A DNA stretch of 55,553 nucleotides from a virus: the IMG/VR virus record IMGVR_UViG_3300009184_000006, positions 1-55,553 of that record; one strand, 5' to 3'. Positions 23,253-30,882 of this stretch are shown piece after piece. The translations under genes were made by a program, and so were the position numbers. The notes under the pieces were generated by a model. The model had not been told where the DNA came from. It was given only the letters and a program-made list of their open reading frames with translations, and did no database searches. Numbering within the stretch: the stretch's first letter is position 1; each line of letters begins with the position of its first letter.

Positions 23253-23419
23253 GTGTTTTTCTCCTTAAGTGATTGCATTGCCGCTTTCAAATGTTCATCT
23301 TGTTGTTTCTTCGCCTCTATCATGTCGGCAAGCAATTGATCTATTTCTGCGATTGAATACATACCCGCAGGCACATAAACCCGCATCGTGTTATATGTTT
23401 TGTGTGTGTATTCCGTCAT
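23249..23419 (-). CDS. Small charged protein upstream of datZ
   Basis: A 56-codon gene: MTEYTHKTYNTMRVYVPAGM, then a helix, IAEIDQLLADMIEAKKQQDE, and a Lys-rich end. Start and stop overlap both neighbours as ATGA, which is the main evidence that it is translated. Function unknown. Confidence 0.65.
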   Translation of the reverse strand: MTEYTHKTYNTMRVYVPAGMYSIAEIDQLLADMIEAKKQQDEHLKAAMQSLKEKNT

Positions 23420-23607
23420 TGAATTCTCCCACGCAAAGCTTCGACCATTGACCTTTGTATATCCATTAATTCATCCCGTTGACGGTAAACCTGCTCGTAC
23501 ATGGCATGCAAGGTCGCTATGTCTCCGCGCAAATTCGCAACAGTAAACAAAAGCGAATCCCTCGCGGATTTAAGCTGCGCGAATTCGATTTCTTCTTCTT
23601 GTGTCAT
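23416..23607 (-). CDS. Small helical protein in the Z operon
   Basis: The protein has 63 residues: MTQEEEIEFAQLKSARDSLL, then a long amphipathic helix (VANLRGDIATLHAMYEQVYR, QRDELMDIQRSMVEAL), probably a coiled coil. The ATG at 23607 overlaps the previous stop (ATGA). Not recognised. Confidence 0.6.
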   Translation of the reverse strand: MTQEEEIEFAQLKSARDSLLFTVANLRGDIATLHAMYEQVYRQRDELMDIQRSMVEALRGRIQ

Positions 23608-23843
23608 CGCTCTTTCATCCTTGCTCTGATGGCATCGCCCCATGTGCCGCCATCTTCTTTAAGTATGTGGTCTACCATCTTTGCGTTCGCCTCACGCTCT
23701 GTTGATCGCTCCTCGGCCAGTAACTTTTTTATTCTGTCACCATACATTGACACCACAATGCTTGGAAGGCCGATCTCTCTGGCACGGTCGTACAGCTTAA
23801 TGTCATCCGGCGTTAGAGTGACAGTTATTTCAGGGTGAATCAT
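23604..23843 (-). CDS. Small protein in the Z operon
   Basis: The protein has 79 residues, beginning MIHPEITVTLTPDDIKLYDR, a strand followed by helices, and ending GDAIRARMKER. The short strand-helix-helix order resembles ribbon-helix-helix-like small proteins, but this is weak. GGGGACAAGC precedes the ATG. Its last 19 bases (TCATCGCTCTTTCATCCTT on the plus strand) are repeated exactly at the end of the next gene upstream. Confidence 0.6.
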   Translation of the reverse strand: MIHPEITVTLTPDDIKLYDRAREIGLPSIVVSMYGDRIKKLLAEERSTEREANAKMVDHILKEDGGTWGDAIRARMKER

Positions 23844-23871
23844 GCTTGTCCCCTTGCTCCGACGGCTTTGC

Positions 23872-24072
23872 TCATCGCTCTTTCATCCTTCGCAACTTAT
23901 CGGCGATCTGCTCGCCGTCCAATGCGTCGAACTCTTCGATTTCTAGCTTCTTAGCGGCCCGTTCCAGCACGCCGTTCCAGATCTTCTTCACAGCTTGCCG
24001 GTTGTCCTCGTCTTGCGAACCAAGCACGTTGCCGAAGGTCTGCTCGTACCATTCATCGAATGCTTTAGACAT
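23872..24072 (-). CDS. Small helical protein in the Z operon
   Basis: The protein has 66 residues (MSKAFDEWYEQTFGNVLGSQ, then helices) ending LRRMKER. Not recognised. Its start overlaps the end of the MazG-like gene by 8 bases. Directly after it lies an 11-codon reading frame (MSKAVGARGQA) that overlaps both its stop and the next start and may only serve translational coupling. Confidence 0.6.
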   Translation of the reverse strand: MSKAFDEWYEQTFGNVLGSQDEDNRQAVKKIWNGVLERAAKKLEIEEFDALDGEQIADKLRRMKER

Positions 24073-24559
24073 GGCGCATGATCCCAGTGTTTTCGTCCAC
24101 CCGCCACTGACGCGATTCGTTGATATCCATCTTCATCTCGATGGCCCGGTGTACATCTATACCGTTCTTGTACGCCACGTCAAGCAGCAGGATCATGATG
24201 TCGCCCATTTCTAGCGCCGATTGTGGGTCACGACAGTACTCACCAATTTCCTCGTAGAGCTTGAGTAGAATATCCTTCGTCGTGCGCTCAGGAAAGTTAG
24301 CGTCAGCCCATTGCGTGATCCGATCTTGTAACTGACGTATATCGGCCCCGCCCCGCTTCTTGTAAGCGTTGATTGAACGAACTGCGAGATCTGCGTTTTT
24401 GTCGCAGTTGCCGAGCACGCCCCGTAGATGGTGACGGACCTCGAAAGACGCGACGGCAGCGCCTTTCGCATCGACGACGATGGCGGGGTTTTGTGGGTCG
24501 ATCCCCCACGGGAGTTCATTGGTTTCATCCGTGTGTATCTCTGATTCAACTTGCAGCAT
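24065..24559 (-). CDS. mazZ: MazG-like (d)NTP pyrophosphohydrolase, MazZ-like
   Basis: The protein has 164 residues. The C-terminal half has the all-alpha NTP-pyrophosphatase signature: KLYEEIGEYCRDPQS with Glu103, Glu104 and Glu107, then LEMGDIMILLLD with Glu117 and Asp120, which together bind magnesium. The N-terminal 70 residues form an extra small domain. In Z-genome phages MazZ turns (d)GTP into (d)GMP, the substrate of PurZ. The gene overlaps the purZ 3' end by 14 bases, which supports that role. Confidence 0.8.
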   Translation of the reverse strand: MLQVESEIHTDETNELPWGIDPQNPAIVVDAKGAAVASFEVRHHLRGVLGNCDKNADLAVRSINAYKKRGGADIRQLQDRITQWADANFPERTTKDILLKLYEEIGEYCRDPQSALEMGDIMILLLDVAYKNGIDVHRAIEMKMDINESRQWRVDENTGIMRHV

Positions 24560-25655
24560 GGCGTTGGGCCTTCCAAATGTTAATGATCTGGTTCATCCGT
24601 AGTGCTCGCGCCCCACGATCGATAACGTGCACGTCGTTGTAGGTCGGCCCGGTGCCGATCCAGCGCACAATGGCTTGGTCGCTCTCGATCGCTTGCACTA
24701 TCGAGACCAGCTCTCGCTCTTCGCGCACATAATTGACGAAATTGAGGAACACTTCGCGTGCACCATTGTACTCGATCGATTCTTGGATCTGCTTCCCACT
24801 GAATGTGAAAATCCGGCGTGGCAGCTTGGTCACGGTGGTAAGCTCCGTCTTTTGCCCTATATCCTCGAAGCTGATCTCCACTTGGTCGTCGTAGCACGGC
24901 CCGGAGTACCCCACTTGCATTCCCTCGGTGTCGTATCGGTTCGCCACCCGGATCGGGTAGGTACGGCAAGTGCCAATCACCTGCAGCCGGGTGTTCTGGT
25001 ACTTGTCCACCAGCATATCGTACGAGATCCCGGCATCGGCGAGGATTTGCCACGTGCTCACGTCCCTCGACGTGGTGTAGGGGTAGAACCCGTGGTACAT
25101 CGAGAGTCCGTATCCTTGCGCCCCCTCGATCAGCACGTGCCGAGCTTCGCGCAGCGCGGCCCGGTAGCCCATCGTGGTGGTCACGTACCGCGCAAGCTCC
25201 GAGCAGTTGGCCGCGATGTTTAGATCGTCCGGGTTGCGCCGAATGCGCTGAATCATCGCAGCACCAACGCCCTTTTTGGTGGAACCGATCTTGGTCATCG
25301 GTCCGGCTTCCTCGTCCACGTGCCGCTGGGTGACGATCGCGGCGTGGGGGTGGATTAGTATTTCGATGAACTGCGTGAGCGCCTTGCTCGCCTCGATCTC
25401 TTCCAGCAGTTGATGCGGGTTGATGAGCGACCCGGGTCCAAGCAGCACGCGCTTGAGGTAGGGGGAGACGATGCCGTTGGCCAAATGCGTGTGGATGTAT
25501 TTGCGCCCTTGACTGCTGATGTAGGTGTGCCCCGCGTTGGGTGCCCACGCCGTGATCACCGTGTCGGGTGATTCCTCCTCCGCTAAGTACCCCACGATCA
25601 GCCCCTTGCCGGTGCTACCGTACTGCAGATCCACTACCATCTTGATTGTTTCCAT
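24546..25655 (-). CDS. purZ: PurZ, 2-aminodeoxyadenylosuccinate synthetase
   Basis: The protein has 369 residues and is an adenylosuccinate-synthetase homologue. The phosphate loop reads VVDLQYGSTGKG: Ser14-Thr15 stand where host PurA has the catalytic Asp-Glu (GDEGKG). This substitution is the recognised mark of PurZ, which joins aspartate to dGMP. The catalytic His is kept (PNAGHTYIS, His43). Other PurA-like blocks are GSTKKGVGAAM and LIEGAQGYGLS. The product is split by host PurB to dZMP and then phosphorylated. Start at 25655 (METIKM), 5 bases after AAGGA, just after the polymerase stop. Confidence 0.92.
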   Translation of the reverse strand: METIKMVVDLQYGSTGKGLIVGYLAEEESPDTVITAWAPNAGHTYISSQGRKYIHTHLANGIVSPYLKRVLLGPGSLINPHQLLEEIEASKALTQFIEILIHPHAAIVTQRHVDEEAGPMTKIGSTKKGVGAAMIQRIRRNPDDLNIAANCSELARYVTTTMGYRAALREARHVLIEGAQGYGLSMYHGFYPYTTSRDVSTWQILADAGISYDMLVDKYQNTRLQVIGTCRTYPIRVANRYDTEGMQVGYSGPCYDDQVEISFEDIGQKTELTTVTKLPRRIFTFSGKQIQESIEYNGAREVFLNFVNYVREERELVSIVQAIESDQAIVRWIGTGPTYNDVHVIDRGARALRMNQIINIWKAQRHAAS

Positions 25656-25657
25656 GT

Positions 25658-27493
25658 TTATCCTTTTGCTGCGTACCAGTCTTTGCCCAAACCCCAATCG
25701 CAGCGAATCGGGACTCGGAGTTTAATCGGACACTCGACGCCGTCGAATGTAGTATAGAGTCGGGCGATCTCCTCGGCTTCGTGCTTCGAATCGTTATCTA
25801 GTGATATCCCTACCTCGTCGTGCACGGTCAGCAGCAGCCGACCACATTGGCGCTCGCGCAGATGGCGGTGCAGCTCGATGAGTTTTAGCTTCATGCAGTC
25901 CGCACTGGTGGCTTGGTAAATAAGCCCCGACGCCTTGTGCACGAACTGACCACCGGGGAAGCGGATGTGCCGCCCCATCACTGAATGCACGAATCCACGC
26001 TCTTTCGCAATGCCGCTGGCCTTCATCGAGGTGTTGCGCATTCCGGGGTTCGCAGCGTGGTACTTCTCGAACAACGCCATCGCCTCGGGTCCAGCCTTGA
26101 GGTAGACGTTGCCATTCGGCCCCTCCTCCTCGGTGTAAGGCAGTCCACATTCCTGCGCCAGCCGTCCGGACCCCATGTTAAACGCAAGTCCGAGGTTAAT
26201 CGCTTTGGAGCTTGGGCCACCCGCATACTGCGCATTTCGCGGAATCCCGGTCATGTCACTCACCAGTTGGTGGAAATCCAAGTCCGGATTCTCCTCGTAG
26301 GCCTTGAGAATCGCGGGAACCTGACCGTAATGATTAGCCACTCGGAATTCAAATTGTGACCAATCCAGACCCAGCCACTCAGCCCCCAAATCGGCTTGGA
26401 AAATCGGACGAACCAATGACTTAATGGCGACGTCTCGACTTGGAATCTGCTGCAGAGCGGGATTAGTAATCGATAGCCGTCCAGTCCCTGTACCAGCCTC
26501 GGCATCATTTTTGGTCTGGTTATAATTGCAATGAATGATTCCATCGTGCTGGTGTCCCAGTATGTGGCCCTTGAGGAAGGTATCGCGGGTCTTGAGTGCC
26601 TTTCGCAGGTCGAGGATCATCGCCGCCGCTGGGTGCTTCATACGACGCAGACAGTCAGCGTCGATCGACGCCTTACCGCCGTCGGTCTTTCCGGCCTTGG
26701 TCCCGTCGATCAGATACCACTCATTGTCCTCGCGTAGCGTGGGCTTGAATAGATCCGCGATCGATCCGGAGGGGTTCGGGTTGACCTCGAAACCGGCGAG
26801 GCTATTAAGACCCCGCTGCATCTCGTCGATGCGCTTCGTGAGGCCATGGACGGCCCTCTCGGCCTGTTCCACATCCACCGCCACACCCTGCTCCTCCATG
26901 TCGATGATCACCGGCATTAGATCGCGTTCCAGCCGCAGCACTTGGTGCAAGTCTTGCCGCTCGATTTCTCCTTGCTGCCAGTTGTACAGCGCCAGCGTGA
27001 CCACCGCGTCTTGGATCGCGTACTTGGACACCACGTGCTCCGGTGCTCGGGAAATGTTAGGCATCTGCATGTTGCGGGTAGGGCGACCGCCGAACAGCTT
27101 CGCCAGCTCCTCGTACATCTCCTCGTCCTTTTTCATGCCGACATACTTGCGAGCCAAGAAATCCAGCGCGTAGGTCGGTTCGTGCTCGTTAATGAGCGCT
27201 GCCCGGATCATCGTGCAGTCGATCTGGTCCGTAGGTACTGCCACCCCGGCTTCGCGCAGGAAGTGCACGTCGAACTTCATGTTGTGCCCCACCCACGTAC
27301 CCACCCGCTTTTCGCGGATCAGGTCGTTGAGCCACCCGATCACCCCGGGAGATGTGCGGATGTCCCAGTACCCGGAGAACTCGGGGAGTGCGATGGAAAT
27401 GCCGAATGCTCGGTCCTCCCACCACTTCAACCCCGTAGTCTCGGTATCTATGACCAACACCGGGGCGTGGTCGATTCGTGGAAATGCGATCAT
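25658..27493 (-). CDS. dpoZ: Family-A DNA polymerase with 3'-5' exonuclease, DpoZ-like
   Basis: The protein has 611 residues. Exonuclease motifs are VIDTETTGL (Asp16, Glu18), GHNMKFD (Asp75) and YAIQD (Asp162). Polymerase motifs are A, LDWSQFEFRV (Asp377); B/O-helix, SSKAINLGLAFNMG (Lys430, Leu434, Phe438); and C, LTVHDEV (His558, Asp559, Glu560). There is no 5'-3' exonuclease domain. The O-helix position of E. coli Phe762 is Leu. It directly precedes purZ, as the Z-selective DpoZ genes do. Base selectivity cannot be read from sequence. Confidence 0.88.
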   Translation of the reverse strand: MIAFPRIDHAPVLVIDTETTGLKWWEDRAFGISIALPEFSGYWDIRTSPGVIGWLNDLIREKRVGTWVGHNMKFDVHFLREAGVAVPTDQIDCTMIRAALINEHEPTYALDFLARKYVGMKKDEEMYEELAKLFGGRPTRNMQMPNISRAPEHVVSKYAIQDAVVTLALYNWQQGEIERQDLHQVLRLERDLMPVIIDMEEQGVAVDVEQAERAVHGLTKRIDEMQRGLNSLAGFEVNPNPSGSIADLFKPTLREDNEWYLIDGTKAGKTDGGKASIDADCLRRMKHPAAAMILDLRKALKTRDTFLKGHILGHQHDGIIHCNYNQTKNDAEAGTGTGRLSITNPALQQIPSRDVAIKSLVRPIFQADLGAEWLGLDWSQFEFRVANHYGQVPAILKAYEENPDLDFHQLVSDMTGIPRNAQYAGGPSSKAINLGLAFNMGSGRLAQECGLPYTEEEGPNGNVYLKAGPEAMALFEKYHAANPGMRNTSMKASGIAKERGFVHSVMGRHIRFPGGQFVHKASGLIYQATSADCMKLKLIELHRHLRERQCGRLLLTVHDEVGISLDNDSKHEAEEIARLYTTFDGVECPIKLRVPIRCDWGLGKDWYAAKG

Positions 27494-27759
27494 CAGAACG
27501 GGATGTCGTCGAAGTCGTCGCGGAACCCGGTGGGTGCTGGTCGAACCGTGCCCCCGGCGCTCTGCTCTTTGCGGTTGATCTTGATGGAGAAGTACTTCTT
27601 GCCCTCCATCTTGCCCCCCGCTTTGCCCTCGTTCACCCACGCCGATACCCAATAGTCCACGCCCTCCACGTTGAGTGAGCCAGTGAACTCGGGGTGATTC
27701 TCGGTCTTGCGATTCTCGTTCCGGGCAATCATGCCGGAATTGGTGTTGTCGTATGCCAT
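27493..27759 (-). CDS. Small SSB-like protein
   Basis: The protein has 88 residues. Strands such as HPEFTGSLNVEGVDYWVSAW and KKYFSIKINRK suggest an OB-like beta barrel. The tail is disordered and ends DDFDDIPF, nearly the same as the conserved SSB C-terminal tip that recruits replication enzymes. Being first in the operon, with its stop overlapping the polymerase start, supports a single-strand DNA-binding role. An alternative is a DUF736-like protein. Confidence 0.65.
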   Translation of the reverse strand: MAYDNTNSGMIARNENRKTENHPEFTGSLNVEGVDYWVSAWVNEGKAGGKMEGKKYFSIKINRKEQSAGGTVRPAPTGFRDDFDDIPF

Positions 27760-27798
27760 CTAGGTTCCGTCCTCTATCAGTTGGTTAATGAAGCGGCC

Positions 27799-27827
27799 AT
27801 TATATCACCGCTGGAATGATCCGTCAA
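27799..27827 (-). promoter_or_regulatory. Early promoter cassette P8 (Z operon)
   Basis: TTGACG (27822-27827), 17-base spacer, TATAAT (27799-27804), leader CCAACTGATAGAGGAC. It drives the SSB-like gene, polymerase, purZ, mazZ and probably through to the NrdR-like ribbon. Confidence 0.88.
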
Positions 27828-27830
27828 TTA

Positions 27831-29243
27831 CTACAGTTTGTACCCGTTGTACCCCTCCACGATGTCCAGCACGTTCTTGCTCCGGGTCATCCCGACGTAG
27901 AACACTCGGACCTCGTCATCCGGCGATTTCTCAGCGGTCTGCTGCACCCGGGTGGTCATGTCCGTGAGAAGAATGACTCGATCCGCTTCGTGCCCTTTTG
28001 CAGCATGTATCGTGCTAAGTCGAATAGTCGGGGCCACGTCCAAGTCGGCGTCGGAGTAGAAGTCAATAACCCGCGCTGGGACATTGAGTGCCACATAAAA
28101 CGGTCGTTTGGCAAAGGCGTGATCGTTACGTTCGAGGTCTGCCCGGGTCTCTGCAGTAGCGATCGCAAATATTGCATTCCGCTCGCTATCTGCGATTCGC
28201 TCACCCCGGCCAAGCTTGCGGAAAGCCCGAACACCGGTGGCGTAACGATTTTGGTACATTCCCGGTCGGCCACTCTCGCGGGTGTACGGTATGCGTTTCT
28301 CAATGAGCGATTGTTCAACTTCGCGAAGGACTGAATGCGTCCGTCCCAGTAATAACGTATCCGTCCCGTGTTCGATTTCCACTGAGTTGATCGAGCCGTG
28401 TACTCGGACCAGTCCCAGATGCGCTCGGGGATTGAATGTCTTATCCACTCGGAAATTGACGCGACGGATGAGGTCTTGAGAGCGCGAGTGGACTGTAGAA
28501 GGAAGTCGATGCGATTGCGAGAGGACCGTATTACGACCCTTATGCCTTTGTGTGAATCGCGCCATACCGTGCACGTCTGCTCCCGCCCACGTGTAAATCG
28601 CTTGGTCATCATCCCCCGCGATAATGACTTGGTGAGAACGTCGGCAGAGCTTCTCGATGACAGCCCACTGCAAAGGTGATAGGTCTTGAGCTTCGTCGAC
28701 GAAGACCACTTCGGCGTCGGCGCGGACCGCCCCCTTAGCGGCTCGTTCCAGCATATCGGTAAAGTCGTAATAACCGTACGTAGATTTCCACTCAGAATAC
28801 GCCCGAACGAATGCATTGAACTCGGCACGGGTGCCGGGTCGGTCCGATACGTCGTAAACGTTGGCTGGATCATTAAACGTGTTTCTAGCGTAGTTGAGTA
28901 TGTCGAGATAGAAATCCCCATCTGCTCTCTCCTCATCGTCTTCGGGCGACTTGCCGATTACCGGCACACCCATCACTATCGAGAATTCGCGCAGCTTCAT
29001 CGGGTCCACCACCTGTGACTGGCGCATTCCCATATGGCGAAATGCCATCGCGTGAATCGTGGATACGTTGTCGGAGCGACGTAGTCCCAGTCTAGATAGC
29101 GCCTCGTTGGCTGCTGCACGGGTGAAAGATACGAAAGCCACGCGCTCGGCTTGCACTCCCGAGTCGCGTGTCTCCTTTACTCGCCTTAGTAACTCCGTCG
29201 TTTTGCCAGTCCCGGGTGGTCCGTAGATGGCCTCGACTTGCAT
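27831..29243 (-). CDS. UvrD/Rep-type SF1 helicase
   Basis: The protein has 470 residues. Motifs in order are Ia/Walker A IYGPPGTGKTT (8-16), FVSFTRAAANEAL, Walker B VVFVDEAQDLS, motif III IIAGDDDQAIYTWAGA, motif V STIHAAKGHEAD and motif VI RVFYVGMTRSKN. It is shorter than host UvrD (about 720), lacking the large 1B/2B insertions, like small phage SF1A helicases (Dda type). It probably unwinds forks or recombination intermediates. Start at 29243 with GGAGGGGG; it overlaps the Acb2-like gene's stop (TAATG). Confidence 0.88.
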   Translation of the reverse strand: MQVEAIYGPPGTGKTTELLRRVKETRDSGVQAERVAFVSFTRAAANEALSRLGLRRSDNVSTIHAMAFRHMGMRQSQVVDPMKLREFSIVMGVPVIGKSPEDDEERADGDFYLDILNYARNTFNDPANVYDVSDRPGTRAEFNAFVRAYSEWKSTYGYYDFTDMLERAAKGAVRADAEVVFVDEAQDLSPLQWAVIEKLCRRSHQVIIAGDDDQAIYTWAGADVHGMARFTQRHKGRNTVLSQSHRLPSTVHSRSQDLIRRVNFRVDKTFNPRAHLGLVRVHGSINSVEIEHGTDTLLLGRTHSVLREVEQSLIEKRIPYTRESGRPGMYQNRYATGVRAFRKLGRGERIADSERNAIFAIATAETRADLERNDHAFAKRPFYVALNVPARVIDFYSDADLDVAPTIRLSTIHAAKGHEADRVILLTDMTTRVQQTAEKSPDDEVRVFYVGMTRSKNVLDIVEGYNGYKL

Positions 29244-29572
29244 TACCCCCTCCAAGTAACAGCGCGTACCGCCCACATACTCGCGGTCTCCACGTCGGTG
29301 ATCGCAACGGATAGCGCTCGCTGCACATCCGCATCGTGGTATGAATCACGCAGCGTTTTGAGGTAGGTGACCATGTCGTCAGTCTTCGCCTTGATCGTCG
29401 CCACGCGCCGCGCTTCGTCCTCGTTCAGCGTGGGGTAGGCTGTGAAAGGTACTGCTTTGGGCTGCTCAGCGGGTTTTATCGGGACAGCGACCTGGGGTTC
29501 GGACACTACCATTTGCTCAGCCACTGGTGCTCGACCGAATGCCTCGTCTTTGGGGTCTTTTTTCGTTGCCAT
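29243..29572 (-). CDS. Candidate Acb2/Tad1-hairpin family protein
   Basis: The protein has 109 residues. The first 45 are Pro/Ala/Val-rich and disordered. Then come two helices: EARRVATIKAKTDDMVTYLK and, after a turn, QRALSVAITDVETASMWAVR. The T-x-(V/L)-E-x-A-x-MWA pattern is characteristic of the small helical hairpin of Acb2 anti-CBASS proteins, which form hexamers that sequester cyclic nucleotides. The match is by eye over one helix, so this is a candidate only. It sits between the helicase and a conserved early gene. Confidence 0.45.
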   Translation of the reverse strand: MATKKDPKDEAFGRAPVAEQMVVSEPQVAVPIKPAEQPKAVPFTAYPTLNEDEARRVATIKAKTDDMVTYLKTLRDSYHDADVQRALSVAITDVETASMWAVRAVTWRG

Positions 29573-29585
29573 GTCTATATCCTAA

Positions 29586-29609
29586 AAGAAGATGGGGGCC
29601 GAAGCCCCC
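29586..29609 (-). terminator. Rho-independent terminator
   Basis: On the minus strand GGGGGC / GCCCCC with a TTCG loop (29594-29609), followed by ATCTTCTTTTAGG. The same stem-loop occurs at 2093-2108. It separates the 252-residue gene from the Acb2-like and helicase genes, so these may be read at reduced level. Confidence 0.75.
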
Positions 29610-29614
29610 GTTAA

Positions 29615-30373
29615 TCAATACTCCGATTCAGCAGCCGCAGCCACCTCGCCGTCGTAATCCGCACTCACCTTGACGCCGCCTTGACGAATAGTCTCGTACA
29701 GCTTCTCGGCTCGCTCGTAGATGTCCTTTTGGACGAACCCCAGCGGAGTCACGTTGTAGTTAAAGTACGATTCGTTCCGAGCGTTGGTCTCGGTGATCGC
29801 CGACAGCTTGTAAGCCCTACTAAAAGAATCGGTGTTGGTCAGTCGCATCAGCGAATTCCAACGCTTCGATACCTTCATCTTGGACTTGGCCATCGACAGC
29901 ACCGCTTCTTGCCACTGGTCAGCGTAGCGCACCAGCACAAAATGCTGCGCAGTGTCCACCGCTTCCAGTCCTTCTTCGCCCAACGCTGCAATCGCATCGT
30001 CCGCTAAGCTCTTGGACGCGAACGCGCCACGGAAGCCATTGGAACCGCCGCCACCAGCCTTGCGATCTTTCCATACCAAGTACTGCTTGGTATAGTAGAC
30101 CGGCACGACAGTGACCGCTTCGCCGTACAGCTCGCGGGTTACGTTGTTGTACAGCATGCCCTCTTCTGCGCCCTCAATGTAGGCCGCATCGGTCTTCTTA
30201 CGCGCCGGGGACAGTGCTTGCACCAATTCGATACGCGGGATAATCATGTCATCCGTGGTCACGTTTTCCGCACCACGGGCAGCACCCTTACCCTGTAACC
30301 AATCGGGCAGCTCGTTCGATACTACCAATTCACTACTATTAGCCGTCGCTAATTCACTCTTTTTACTAGCCAT
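29615..30373 (-). CDS. Conserved early replication-module protein of unknown function
   Basis: The protein has 252 residues. A Ser/Asn-rich start leads to DMIIPRIELVQALSPARK, a phrase often seen in proteins next to phage replication genes. A mixed alpha/beta core follows (TVVPVYYTKQYLVWKDRKAG, AQHFVLVRYADQWQEAVLSM, KVSKRWNSLM) and an acidic Ala-rich tail, EVAAAAESEY. The acidic tail would fit a single-strand DNA-binding or recruitment role, but I cannot name the family with confidence. Confidence 0.55.
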   Translation of the reverse strand: MASKKSELATANSSELVVSNELPDWLQGKGAARGAENVTTDDMIIPRIELVQALSPARKKTDAAYIEGAEEGMLYNNVTRELYGEAVTVVPVYYTKQYLVWKDRKAGGGGSNGFRGAFASKSLADDAIAALGEEGLEAVDTAQHFVLVRYADQWQEAVLSMAKSKMKVSKRWNSLMRLTNTDSFSRAYKLSAITETNARNESYFNYNVTPLGFVQKDIYERAEKLYETIRQGGVKVSADYDGEVAAAAESEY

Positions 30374-30391
30374 TTTGCATTACTCCATGAG

Positions 30392-30417
30392 TTAAAAAAG
30401 ACACGCCGGGGCGTGCC
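30392..30417 (-). terminator. Rho-independent terminator
   Basis: On the minus strand GGCACGC and GCGTGTC (one G-U pair) pair around CCCG (30400-30417), followed by six T. It ends the transcript of the 145-residue gene upstream of the 252-residue gene. Confidence 0.75.
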
Positions 30418-30444
30418 ACGTATCCGGCTTGCGCCGAATTGGGG

Positions 30445-30882
30445 TTACGACTTCGTGATCGAAGCGCGTGTAAATGGCGAGACATTGAGGAGTGTGTCCG
30501 GGATGTCCTCGCCTTTCTTGAACATGCCCTTGACGGTCGCCTTCAAGGTGCTTGGATTGATATTCTCTTGCAGTAGATCGCCACGCCCGTTGTCGCGGAG
30601 CCACTCGAAGAATGCGGCTTTTTGGTCAGCCTTGACGCTGACGTGCATATCGGCGGTGAGTGATACCCGGCCAATGCCGGTCACATTGATTCGGTCGACG
30701 CCGTCCTCCTCCATGACCGTCGGGATCTTGGTGATTCGCAGGAAGTCGAATTCTTTGTTAATCAGCTTGAGCTGATCTTCCATCGCTTCTTTGCGATTTT
30801 GCAGGGTGGACATCGCGTGGACCAGATCCACCAGCGTTAGACCATCATATTGCGAATATTCGTTGGTTTGTTCAGTAGACAC
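30445..30882 (-). CDS. Conserved early phage protein of unknown function
   Basis: The protein has 145 residues, a GTG start at 30882 with AAGGAG 6 bases upstream. A helical N-terminus (LVDLVHAMSTLQNRKEAMED) leads to KIPTVMEEDGVDRINVTGIG, then AAFFEWLRDNGRGDLLQENI, NPSTLKATVKGMF and PFTRASITKS. This order of motifs is common in phage early proteins near replication genes; function unknown. It overlaps the upstream gene by 11 bases. Confidence 0.65.
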   Translation of the reverse strand: MSTEQTNEYSQYDGLTLVDLVHAMSTLQNRKEAMEDQLKLINKEFDFLRITKIPTVMEEDGVDRINVTGIGRVSLTADMHVSVKADQKAAFFEWLRDNGRGDLLQENINPSTLKATVKGMFKKGEDIPDTLLNVSPFTRASITKS

